Shown one piece after another: positions 42,484 through 50,227 of a DNA stretch of 64,000 nucleotides. Position 1 is the first letter of the stretch, and each line of letters starts with the position of its first letter. The position numbers and the translations under genes were made by a program. Source of the DNA: Gammaproteobacteria bacterium (GTDB taxonomy: Bacteria; Gemmatimonadota; Gemmatimonadetes; Longimicrobiales; Gaopeijiaceae); the NCBI GenBank assembly GCA_028821195.1, contig JAPPHB010000015.1, positions 1 to 64,000 on the forward strand, in the 5' to 3' direction. The notes below the pieces were generated by a model that did not search any database, had not been told where the DNA came from, and saw only the letters and a list, made by a program, of their open reading frames with translations.

Positions 42484-44064
42484 CTGGACGGAGAGAGAGC
42501 CTCGGACGCCGTCGTCATCGGCGGTGGACCGGCCGGGTCCGCCGTGAGCCGCCTGCTCGCGCGTTGGGGGCACTCGGTCGTGCTGCTCACCCGCCCGCCC
42601 ATCGGGCATCCCGCGCTCGCCGAGTCCGTTCCCCCCAGCGCGCGCAAGCTCTTCGCCCTGCTGGGAATTGCGCAGGAGATCGACGACGCGGGTTTCTTCC
42701 CGGCCCGGGGCAATCTCGTACGCTGGGGCGATGCCCCGCTCCGGCGCGCCGACTTCGCGCCCGGGAGCATCGGCCATCACGTGATCCGCGACGCCTTCGA
42801 TGCGCTACTGCTGGACCTCGCTGAAGAAGCGGGTGCCGAGGTGCGGCGCGATGCAACGGTACGGCGAGTGGTGCGGGCGGAGGCTCGTGGCGAAGGGGAA
42901 GGGGAGCAACTACAGCGAGTCGAGTATGAGGACGGACGAGGCGGTACGGGGATCCTGCATGCTCGCTTCGTCCTGGACTGCTCCGGCCGCTCCGGGGTGA
43001 TCGCCAGTCCGGAGCTGCGCGTCCACGACCAGTCGAACGCCACCGTCGCCCTGGCCGGCGTGTGGCGGGCGAACGCCGGCTCGCCCCCGGCGGAGCCCTG
43101 CACCCTGGTGGAGAGCTACCGGGACGGCTGGGCGTGGTCGATGCCGGTATCGGACACGCGCCGCTACCTGACCATGATGATCGACCCCCGCAGGACCGAA
43201 CTGCTCAAGGGGCAGGGACGCCGCCGCCTCTACCTGGCGGAACTCGAGAAGACCCGGGAGGCCCGCCACCTCGTGGCCGACGCTCGCCTTGAGAGTGACA
43301 TCAGCGGGCACACCGCCTCCCAGTACGCCGCCTCCCGCTTCGCCGGAGACGGGTTTCTGCTGGTCGGGGATGCCGGCAGCTTCATCGATCCGCTCGCCTC
43401 GGCCGGGGTCAAGAAGGCGCTCGCTTCCGCGTGGCTCGCGGCGGTGGTTGTCCACACCTGCATCTCGACGCCCGACATGCACGACGTGGCTCTCGAGTTG
43501 TTCGACAACCGCGAGCGGGCGACCTGGCTCGGCCATCGCCGCCACACCGCCCGGTACTATCGCGGGGCGGCTGCGGCGCACGGTCACGGCTTCTGGAGCG
43601 CGCGCGCGGAGGCCGCTGGAGACATCGAGGCGCCCGCGCGTTCAGACCCGGCACAAGCCTTCGCCCTCGACCCCGCCGCGGAAGTACACGTCCCGGTCCC
43701 GACCGAGCCCGACATCGCCGCGCTGCGCAGGGACCCGGATGTCCTGCGCGCCTTCAGCGAACTGCGCGCCGCGCCCGCCATCCGCCTGCGCCCCGCGCCC
43801 GGCCTGCGCCGCCTCCGGCTGCCCGCGGTACGCGGCCGCCGGATCGTCCTCGACGAACACCTCGCCTCGCCCGCACTTCCCGACGGCGTGCGCTTCCTGC
43901 GCGACGTCGACCTCCCTCCCCTTGTCGCGATGGCGGGCGAGCACAACCAGGTGCCCGACCTCTACCAGGCCTACCTGGACCGCGTCGCCACCGTCTCGCT
44001 GCCGGACTTCCTGGGCGCGCTCTCCGTCCTTCTCGGCAAGGGGATGCTGACGAACGAACCGTAG
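42484..44064 (+). CDS. qhpG: FAD-dependent monooxygenase, halogenase-like; probable QhpG
   Basis: The 526-residue protein has a flavin-dependent halogenase/monooxygenase fold. Its dinucleotide motif VVIGGGPAGSAVSRLL lies at the extreme N-terminus. HPALAESVPPSARKLFALLG, the WxWxIP-like DGWAWSMPV, and the second FAD motif FLLVGDAGSFIDPLASAGV follow. In qhp clusters QhpG is a flavoprotein monooxygenase that hydroxylates the gamma-subunit tryptophan to build the quinone cofactor, and its structure resembles halogenases. The neighbouring qhp genes support this role. The start is odd: no ATG, GTG or TTG lies between the in-frame TAA at 42475 and the FAD motif, so I place it at CTG 42484. A GTG at 42544 would remove the GGGPAG motif. 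Confidence 0.7.
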   Translation: MDGERASDAVVIGGGPAGSAVSRLLARWGHSVVLLTRPPIGHPALAESVPPSARKLFALLGIAQEIDDAGFFPARGNLVRWGDAPLRRADFAPGSIGHHVIRDAFDALLLDLAEEAGAEVRRDATVRRVVRAEARGEGEGEQLQRVEYEDGRGGTGILHARFVLDCSGRSGVIASPELRVHDQSNATVALAGVWRANAGSPPAEPCTLVESYRDGWAWSMPVSDTRRYLTMMIDPRRTELLKGQGRRRLYLAELEKTREARHLVADARLESDISGHTASQYAASRFAGDGFLLVGDAGSFIDPLASAGVKKALASAWLAAVVVHTCISTPDMHDVALELFDNRERATWLGHRRHTARYYRGAAAAHGHGFWSARAEAAGDIEAPARSDPAQAFALDPAAEVHVPVPTEPDIAALRRDPDVLRAFSELRAAPAIRLRPAPGLRRLRLPAVRGRRIVLDEHLASPALPDGVRFLRDVDLPPLVAMAGEHNQVPDLYQAYLDRVATVSLPDFLGALSVLLGKGMLTNEP

Positions 44065-44131
44065 GCGGATCGGCACTCTCCACGGAGATTTGCGCGGCCT
44101 GACGCGAGACAGCGCCCCTCCCGCGAGTCGA

Positions 44132-44773
44132 TCAGTCGGGATCCGCCGGTTCTCCCGTGTAGAAGGCGATCGTGCGCCTTGCCGCCGCACGCGCGGCGTC
44201 CGGGTCCTCTCCGGCAGCGACTGCAGCCTGCCCCCATCCTTCACCGCTGCCCCGGATGAACGCCTTGCCGTCCGGCGACGTCGCAAAGGCCACCTCGTCC
44301 GGCTTCGGCGCGTCCGGATCCGCGAGATGGAACGCGAGACCCAGGAGGCCCAACTCCCAGCCGACGCCGGTCGCCCCTGGCCCGTACCGGCTCCAGTGCT
44401 CCGACAACCACTGTGTGTGCGTCAGCTTCAGCCGCGCGCGGCCAGCTCCACCCTGGGAGAAGCGCACCTCCACCCAGCTTACTTCGCCGCCGAACTCCCA
44501 TGTTAGCGCGAGATGCCAGGGCCGCCCGCAGGCCGTGATCGCGCCCCCTGCGTTGCCTTCCAGCTGATAACGCCCACCCGGTCTGAGTTCGCCCGTGACC
44601 GGAAGAAACCAACCTGCAAGCCGCTCGCTGATGGTGACGGCGTCCCACAGATCCTCCAGAGTTGTCGCGTAACTGCGGGAGAGGACGACTGCGCGCGCGG
44701 GCTCTCCATCACGCTGCAGCACCGACACCGCGCGCTCCGTGGCGCCCTGGTGTTCTGCGACGTCGAAGTTCAT
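44132..44773 (-). CDS. SRPBCC/AHSA1-domain protein
   Basis: The 213-residue protein has the START/Bet v1-like AHSA1 fold: AVVLSRSYATTLEDLWDAVTISERLAGWFLP at the N-terminal side, ELRPGGRYQLEGNAGG, LALTWEFGG, and LKLTHTQWLSEHWSRYG with a long final helix (GWELGLLGLAFHL). Family members bind hydrophobic ligands or act in ArsR-linked stress systems; no specific role is clear. It lies on the opposite strand, between the probable qhpG and qhpA, which makes it an interruption of the cluster. The ATG at 44773 is the first plausible start; no strong ribosome site is seen. Confidence 0.82.
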   Translation of the reverse strand: MNFDVAEHQGATERAVSVLQRDGEPARAVVLSRSYATTLEDLWDAVTISERLAGWFLPVTGELRPGGRYQLEGNAGGAITACGRPWHLALTWEFGGEVSWVEVRFSQGGAGRARLKLTHTQWLSEHWSRYGPGATGVGWELGLLGLAFHLADPDAPKPDEVAFATSPDGKAFIRGSGEGWGQAAVAAGEDPDAARAAARRTIAFYTGEPADPD

Positions 44774-44794
44774 GAGTCCTTTCCCGTGTTCCGG

Positions 44795-45040
44795 TCAGTC
44801 GTTGTAGGCGGTTCGGTGAAGCCTGGTCTCGCGGGTCGCGATAGCCATCGCGTCTTCATCGCTCAAACCAGCACTGGCACGCGCCCGGGCGACGATTTCG
44901 CGTGCGGTCCGGGAACGGAGGATACCCCCGAACTCGAGGCTTTCTTCGATGATCGCGCTCATGGAGCGCCCCTGCCGATCCGCAGCGTCCTCCAAGGCTT
45001 GGTGCGCCCGGTCTGTCAGGGTGATCGTAAGACGTGGCAT
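44795..45040 (-). CDS. Ribbon-helix-helix protein, antitoxin-like
   Basis: The 81-residue protein opens with a ribbon-helix-helix DNA-binding fold, MPRLTITLTDRAHQALEDAA, then GRSMSAIIEESLEFG. The C-terminal half (RTAREIVARARASAGLSDEDAMAIATRETR) looks like the toxin-binding tail of ParD/CopG-type antitoxins. GGAGA precedes the ATG at 45040 by about 8 nt. No toxin gene is adjacent: the downstream neighbour is an SRPBCC protein and the upstream gene diverges. It is either an orphan antitoxin or a small repressor, and sits in the promoter-side gap of the qhpA operon. Confidence 0.75.
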   Translation of the reverse strand: MPRLTITLTDRAHQALEDAADRQGRSMSAIIEESLEFGGILRSRTAREIVARARASAGLSDEDAMAIATRETRLHRTAYND

Positions 45041-45141
45041 GGCGTGAGTCTCCGAGGTTTGTTTCCCGTCCCCGCAGGCGGTATCATCTCTATGCCGCAT
45101 ACACCGGTAAACAAGAGTTTCTCCAACTCCCGGGTCCCCGC

Positions 45142-46938
45142 ATGGTTCACCGCCCTCGTTTGACCCGCGCGCGCCTCCTGGCGGGATTGCTCGCCGCAGG
45201 CTCGTTCGTCGTCGCCTCCGGCGCCAGCGCCCAGAACGACGAGGAAGGCTTCCCGATCGACCACGAGACCATCCGCGCCCGCTGCGCGGCGTGCCACCTC
45301 CCGGATTCCGACGGGCGCATGTCACGCATCTCCTTCGAGCGCAAGACTCCGGAGGGATGGCAGGGATCGCTGCAGCGGATGATCTCGCTCAACGGCGTGA
45401 CCCTCGCGCCCGAGGAGGCCCGCGAGATCGTGAAGTACCTCTCGGACCACCAGGGATTGGCGCCCGAGGAGCTGCGTCCCGGTCTTTTCGAGGTCGAGAA
45501 GCGGATGATCGACCACCGCTATCTGGCGGACACCGACGTCGAGTTCACCTGCATCCAATGCCATTCGATGGGACGGGTGATCACGCAGCGGCGCACGCGC
45601 GAGGAGTGGGAACTCCTGATGTCGACGCACCGCGGCTACTATCCGCTCGCGGACTTCCAGGCCTTTCTGCGCATGGGCCCCACGCCCGATCAGCCCGGTC
45701 CCGACGGGGAGCCGCCCGACACGCGCCAGCCCATGGAGCGCGCCGTCGATCACCTCTCCGAGGTCTTTCCCCTCCACACCCCCGAGTGGGCGGCGTGGTC
45801 GGCCACCATGCGCCCGCCCCGCCTGGAGGGCACATGGGTCATGTCGGGTCACCAGGCCGGACGCGGCGCGCTCTACGGCACGGTGACCATGGGGGACGGG
45901 GGCGAACAGGACGCGTTCGTCACCCGGGCCAGCTACACGTTTCCGGCCACGGGCGAGGCCGTCACACGGCGGGGCCGCGGGCTGGTGTACACCGGATACC
46001 AGTGGCGAGGGCGCTCCTTCGAGTCCGATGAAGCCGATGGGGCGATGCGCGAGGTGATGTTGGTGGAGCGCGGCATGAACGAGATCAGCGGCCGCTGGTT
46101 CCTGGGCGACTACGACGAAATCGGCATGGATGTGCGCCTCACGCGCCTGGCCGGCTCCCCGATCGTCGCGGGCGTGCATCCCCGCGCCCTGCAACTGGGT
46201 GGCGGCGAGCGCGAGGTGCGCATCTTCGGCGCCGGGTTCGCGGACGGCGTCGGGCCCGGAGATGTGGATCTGGGCCCCGGGCTGACCGTCAACAGGGTGG
46301 TCAGGTCCTCCTCCGAGGAGATCGCCCTCAACGTGACGCTGGCGCCCGATGCGGTCCCCGGCGGCCGCGACGTTTTCGTGGGGGGCGCCAGCCTTGCGGG
46401 AGCCGTGGTCGTCCACGACGGCATCGACCGCATCCAGGTCCTGCCGCGCACAGGCATGGCCCGCGTGGGCGGCATCGTCTTCCCGAAGGGGTACCAGCAG
46501 TTCGAAGTGGTCGCCTTCGACGACGGACCCGACGGGCGTCCAAGCTCCGACGACGATCTGGAGCTGGGGCCGGTCGAGGTCGACTGGAGCCTCGAAGAGT
46601 ACGCGGCCACCTTCGACGACAACGACATCGAGTTCGTCGGCTCGATCGACCAGACCGGACTCTTCGTGCCCGCGGCCGACGGCCCCAACCCGGACCGCGA
46701 CCGAAACCGCAACAACGTCGGCGACGTGTGGGTGGTGGCCACGCTGGCACAGGACGACAACGGCGACCGTCCCCTGCGGGCCCGTGCCCACCTGGTGGTG
46801 ACCGTCCCGCTCTACCTCCTTTTCGACGCGGGAGCCAACGTGAGTACGGGAGTGAACCCGGATCCGGCGGCAAGCCCGAACGGGCGAGGAAACCGAACCC
46901 CGGGACCGAATCCCGGAATGGGAGGGAGTCCGAAATGA
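45142..46938 (+). CDS. qhpA: Quinohemoprotein amine dehydrogenase alpha subunit (diheme)
   Basis: The alpha subunit carries electrons from the quinone cofactor through two c-type hemes to external acceptors in the periplasm. The 598-residue protein has a signal peptide (ends near GASAQND), heme sites CAACH (Cys48, Cys51, His52) and CIQCH (Cys137, Cys140, His141), and then three beta domains. ARLEGTWVMSGHQAG-like and IFGAGFADGVGPGDVDLG segments match domains II-IV of the family. An Asn/Gly-rich tail follows. The ATG at 45142 opens the signal peptide. Its stop overlaps the start of the radical SAM gene (ATGA), beginning an A-D-C-B-F-E order as in the Paracoccus operon. Confidence 0.92.
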   Translation: MVHRPRLTRARLLAGLLAAGSFVVASGASAQNDEEGFPIDHETIRARCAACHLPDSDGRMSRISFERKTPEGWQGSLQRMISLNGVTLAPEEAREIVKYLSDHQGLAPEELRPGLFEVEKRMIDHRYLADTDVEFTCIQCHSMGRVITQRRTREEWELLMSTHRGYYPLADFQAFLRMGPTPDQPGPDGEPPDTRQPMERAVDHLSEVFPLHTPEWAAWSATMRPPRLEGTWVMSGHQAGRGALYGTVTMGDGGEQDAFVTRASYTFPATGEAVTRRGRGLVYTGYQWRGRSFESDEADGAMREVMLVERGMNEISGRWFLGDYDEIGMDVRLTRLAGSPIVAGVHPRALQLGGGEREVRIFGAGFADGVGPGDVDLGPGLTVNRVVRSSSEEIALNVTLAPDAVPGGRDVFVGGASLAGAVVVHDGIDRIQVLPRTGMARVGGIVFPKGYQQFEVVAFDDGPDGRPSSDDDLELGPVEVDWSLEEYAATFDDNDIEFVGSIDQTGLFVPAADGPNPDRDRNRNNVGDVWVVATLAQDDNGDRPLRARAHLVVTVPLYLLFDAGANVSTGVNPDPAASPNGRGNRTPGPNPGMGGSPK

Positions 46939-48515
46939 GCACAGCTGGCGTCACTTCTCCCGGAGGTTCGTCGGTGAGCGCCGCGACCGCGACACTTGTT
47001 GCGGCTCGCGCCTCGGCGAACCCGGAGGCCACCGCGGCTGCAAACGGAGCCGCTGCAAACGCAACCGCGACCCCCGGCCCCGGCGGTCCCGCCCCGGGCT
47101 CCCTGGCGCTGGGGGAGTTCCACGCCTTCCAGACGGACGGCGCGACCTTCCTCTACCTGGTGCCGAGCGCGGCCATCTTCCGCATGGACGATGCCTCGCT
47201 CGCCGTGCTGCGCGCGCTCGAGGCGGCCAACCGGACACCCGCCGAGCTGGTGGGACTACTGGCGGACCAATTCGCCGCGGAAGTAGTCCGGGACCGCGTC
47301 GACGAGCTGCTGGGCATCCGCGCCATCGGCCATCTCGGCAAGCCCGCTCCGGCCCCTCCCGACATGCTGCCGCCCAAGGGCTTCCCGCTCACCACGATGG
47401 TCCTGAACGTTACCAGCAAGTGCAATCTGGCCTGCACCTACTGCTACGAGTACGGCGACGACCGCATCGTCGAGGCCGACTCCAAGCCCCGCTACATGGA
47501 CCTCGAGACCGCCCGCGAGAGCGTCGACTTCATGTTCGAGCAGGGCGGATCGAACCGGCTCGTGCACCTCACCTTCTTCGGCGGTGAAACCCTCCTCAAC
47601 TTCAAGCTGCTGAAGAGCACCACGGCCTACGCCCTCCAGCGCGCCCGCGAGGTGGGGAAGGAGGTCGACTTCAGCCTCACCACCAACGCGACCCTGCTCA
47701 AGCCCGAGATCGTCGACTGGCTGGCGGAGAACCGGGTGGGCGTGACCGTCTCCATCGACGGCCCCCGCGAGGTCCAGGACGGCCTGCGCGTCTTCTCGAA
47801 CGGCATGGGCAGCTACGACATCATTCTGCCCAGGATCAAGGACCTGCTGGCACGCCACCGCACCCGTCCCATCGGCGCGCGCGTGACCCTCACCAGCAAG
47901 AACCTCGACGTGAAGCAGATCTTCACCCACCTGACCGAGGAGATCGGCTTCTGGGAGGTGGGCTTTGCGCCGGTGACGAGTTCGTCATGCCGCGACTTCT
48001 CCATCTCCGACGCCGGCTACGACAAGATGCTCGGCCAGTTCGAGGAGCTCGCCCACGACTTCCTCGAACACGCCTGCGCCGACCGCCATCACGGCTTCTC
48101 CAACGTGAAGGACACCCTGGAGGAGATCCACAAGGGCGTGAGCAAGGCGTACCCCTGCGGCGCCGGGCTCGGGCTCATGGGTGTGGCGACCGACGGCGAC
48201 GTGGCCCTCTGCCATCGCTTCGCCGGCTCGGACGAGCACAGGATCGGCTCGGTGTCGGAGGGTGTCGACGTCGACGTGCAGTACGATTTCCTGAAGAAGC
48301 ATCACATCAACAGCAAGACCGACTGCCGCACCTGCTGGGCCCGTCCCATCTGCGCCGGCGGATGCTATCACGAGGCTCACACGAGGTACGGCACCACGGG
48401 AACCCCGAACCTCCACTTCTGCGAGTGGGTTCGCAGCTGGACCGACACCTGTCTTCGAGTCTACGGAGCCATCTCGGAGCGCAACCCCGCCTTCCTGGCG
48501 CGGTTCGACGCCTGA
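46935..48515 (+). CDS. qhpD: Radical SAM/SPASM maturase of the gamma subunit
   Basis: QhpD installs the Cys-to-Asp/Glu thioether cross-links in the gamma subunit using radical S-adenosylmethionine chemistry in the cytoplasm. The 526-residue protein has the cluster motif CNLACTYC (Cys163, Cys167, Cys170), TFFGGETLLN, and a C-terminal SPASM region rich in cysteines (YPCGAGLG, CRTCWARPICAGGCYHE, FCEW). Residues about 1-55 form an unusual Ala/Asn/Pro-rich extension before the conserved N-terminal domain (FHAFQTDGATFLYLVPSA). The ATG at 46935 follows GGAGGGAG and overlaps the qhpA stop, so it is probably real despite the low complexity. Confidence 0.93.
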   Translation: MSTAGVTSPGGSSVSAATATLVAARASANPEATAAANGAAANATATPGPGGPAPGSLALGEFHAFQTDGATFLYLVPSAAIFRMDDASLAVLRALEAANRTPAELVGLLADQFAAEVVRDRVDELLGIRAIGHLGKPAPAPPDMLPPKGFPLTTMVLNVTSKCNLACTYCYEYGDDRIVEADSKPRYMDLETARESVDFMFEQGGSNRLVHLTFFGGETLLNFKLLKSTTAYALQRAREVGKEVDFSLTTNATLLKPEIVDWLAENRVGVTVSIDGPREVQDGLRVFSNGMGSYDIILPRIKDLLARHRTRPIGARVTLTSKNLDVKQIFTHLTEEIGFWEVGFAPVTSSSCRDFSISDAGYDKMLGQFEELAHDFLEHACADRHHGFSNVKDTLEEIHKGVSKAYPCGAGLGLMGVATDGDVALCHRFAGSDEHRIGSVSEGVDVDVQYDFLKKHHINSKTDCRTCWARPICAGGCYHEAHTRYGTTGTPNLHFCEWVRSWTDTCLRVYGAISERNPAFLARFDA

Positions 48516-48555
48516 GCCGGCTCCACCGCGACCGAGTCAACGAGGAGAAAGACCC

Positions 48556-48978
48556 TTGGCACTGAAACCGATCAACCGCAAAGCGGACCGGATGGTGACC
48601 TACCTGGCGAACCAGGGCGACGTGCCCCCGGCCGAGCAGATGGCGGGTCCCGTGGGGCCGGCCGCCGGCGCGGTCGAGGGCGGCGCCGACGAGAACGCCG
48701 AGGATGTCGTCGCGCTCGGGGGACGGCTTCCCGAGGTGCCGGAGATCCCGCACATCCCGCTGGGGTGCTCCCTGGTCTTCGCGCCCGGATGGGAGGTCGA
48801 CGAGGCGGGCGGCACCGCCGGACTCTGCCAGCCGGTGGAGCGCGACCTCTTCGACTGCCACCTGGCCTGCTTCTGGCCCGCCCACGTCCCGGACCAGCTC
48901 AACCACAGCCCGGACTGGACCGGCAAGTGCGCGGCCGCTCAGAACGACTGGCGCAAGCTGGAAATGATCTTCCCGTAG
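48556..48978 (+). CDS. qhpC: Quinohemoprotein amine dehydrogenase gamma subunit precursor
   Basis: This small catalytic subunit becomes cross-linked and carries cysteine tryptophylquinone (CTQ). The 140-residue precursor has every residue known to be modified in the Paracoccus/Pseudomonas enzymes, at identical spacing. These are Cys71-Glu80, Cys91-Asp97 and Cys105-Asp113 for thioether bridges, and Cys101 with Trp107 for CTQ. The core reads PGWEVDEAGG...LCQPVERDLFDC...FWPAHVPD. The leader LKPINRKAD starts normally but is lengthened by a Gly/Ala/Glu-rich stretch, giving about 64 residues before the mature start rather than about 28. Translation starts at TTG 48556, after GAGGAG. An extra Cys125 is unexplained. 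Confidence 0.93.
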   Translation: MALKPINRKADRMVTYLANQGDVPPAEQMAGPVGPAAGAVEGGADENAEDVVALGGRLPEVPEIPHIPLGCSLVFAPGWEVDEAGGTAGLCQPVERDLFDCHLACFWPAHVPDQLNHSPDWTGKCAAAQNDWRKLEMIFP

Positions 48979-49006
48979 GCCGCGAGCCTCCTTTCCTCCA
49001 CGAAAC

Positions 49007-49034
49007 CTGACAAAATGGCAGACATGTCTGACAA
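49007..49034 (+). promoter_or_regulatory. Paired CTGACAA motif (copy C) at the qhpB start
   Basis: Two CTGACAA words start at 49007 and 49028, 21 bp apart, and the palindrome CAGACATGTCTG lies between them. On the minus strand this is TTGTCAG-N14-TTGTCAG. It overlaps the likely start codons of qhpB, so it may influence initiation or mark an internal promoter. The same spacing is found at 5237 and 29682. Confidence 0.45.
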
Positions 49035-50127
49035 AATGTCATACCTGGCGGTGCTGATCGCCCTCCTCCCCGCGGCCCTGGCCGCCCAGGAGGTGCGCTC
49101 GGGCGGCAACGGCACCATCTACATGGGGGCCTACAACGAGGCCGTCTACGTCATCGACGAGGCGACCCTCGAGGTCACGGAGCGCATCCCGGTCACCACC
49201 GGCATCCCCAACCTCATGCAGCTCTCCCCGGACAACCGGATGCTCTATGTGCGCGACGCCGCCATGGAGCACATCGAGGTGGTCGATCTGGCCGAGGGGC
49301 GCTCCGTCGACTCCTTCACCCTGAGCGAGGGCAACACGAAGGTGCGAATCCGCTCGATGGTGGTGGAGCCGGGCGGGGAGTACATCCTGCTCGGCGCGCG
49401 CAGCTACACCAGGCTGCTCGACCGCTTCGAGATCGGCGAATTCGCGATCCTTCGCGTCGACCTCGATTCGCACGAGGTCACCGATACCGTGCCGACGGAG
49501 GTGGGCGAGCAGCGCCAGGGCGCCAACCTCATGTTCTCGCCGGACGGCGACCTCCTCTACTTCTTCGGCCGCGACATCATCGCCGTGGAGACCGGGAACT
49601 TCACCGAGGTCGACCGCTGGGAGCTGTCGCAGCCGCTGGAGGAAGGGCTCGGGCGCATGAACATGAGCTTCCAGCGCAGCCCCTACGACGACGAGGGAAT
49701 CTTCACGAACCTCTTCCGGATGACGGATCCGGTGCAGGGCCGTCAGATGATGGGCATCGCGCGCGTGAACCTCGCGGAGCAGGATGTCGACTTCTACACG
49801 CTCGGGCCCAGCGAGCGAGTGAGTTTTTCGCTGGCGCCGGGGGGACGCAAGGCGTACGGGCTCCGCTCGGAGATCGGCTTCTACGAGTTCTGGACCTTCG
49901 ATCTGGACGGGCGCCGAGTCGAGAGCCGGGTCGAGTTCCCCGGGCGTCCGCGCATGTCGCTGGTGCCGAGCTCCAACGGCGAACTGCTCTACATCTACAA
50001 CGCCGGCAACACCATCGACGTCTACGACGCCGACACCCACGAGCTGCTGCGCACGGTGTGGCTCGACGCCGACATGACGCGCTTCCTGCTGGTGCCCGGG
50101 GACGCGGCCACCAACGGCGGTTCGTAG
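49015..50127 (+). CDS. qhpB: Quinohemoprotein amine dehydrogenase beta subunit
   Basis: The beta subunit is a seven-bladed propeller that holds the gamma subunit in the periplasm. The 370-residue protein has a short signal (YLAVLIALLPAALAAQE) and then repeated propeller words: GAYNEAVYVIDEATLEV, LSPDNRMLYVRDAAM, FSPDGDLLYFFGRDII and VPSSNGELLYIYNAGNTIDVYD. Length and position after qhpC fit the family. Three in-frame ATGs (49015, 49024, 49036) precede the signal; none has a good ribosome site. The first is listed, but 49036 would give a more typical signal start. The paired CTGACAA motif overlaps this zone. Confidence 0.9.
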   Translation: MADMSDKMSYLAVLIALLPAALAAQEVRSGGNGTIYMGAYNEAVYVIDEATLEVTERIPVTTGIPNLMQLSPDNRMLYVRDAAMEHIEVVDLAEGRSVDSFTLSEGNTKVRIRSMVVEPGGEYILLGARSYTRLLDRFEIGEFAILRVDLDSHEVTDTVPTEVGEQRQGANLMFSPDGDLLYFFGRDIIAVETGNFTEVDRWELSQPLEEGLGRMNMSFQRSPYDDEGIFTNLFRMTDPVQGRQMMGIARVNLAEQDVDFYTLGPSERVSFSLAPGGRKAYGLRSEIGFYEFWTFDLDGRRVESRVEFPGRPRMSLVPSSNGELLYIYNAGNTIDVYDADTHELLRTVWLDADMTRFLLVPGDAATNGGS

Positions 50128-50227
50128 GGTCGAGGCTGCCGAGCCCCCCCGCACCGATTCCGCTGTCCGGACGCCGGGTAGCGGGTCGTCTCCGCGCGCG
50201 GAGCCCGACTCTTCCCCTGCGGGGCCC

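Noticed and set aside
40351..42780. 809-codon minus-strand frame opposite the LVIVD protein gene
   Set aside because: Shadow frame with Arg/Gly/His/Val bias and no family features; the plus-strand product has signal peptide and clear repeats.
42544..44064. GTG at 42544 as the start of the halogenase-like gene
   Set aside because: It would remove the GGGPAG FAD-binding loop, which is encoded in frame immediately upstream.
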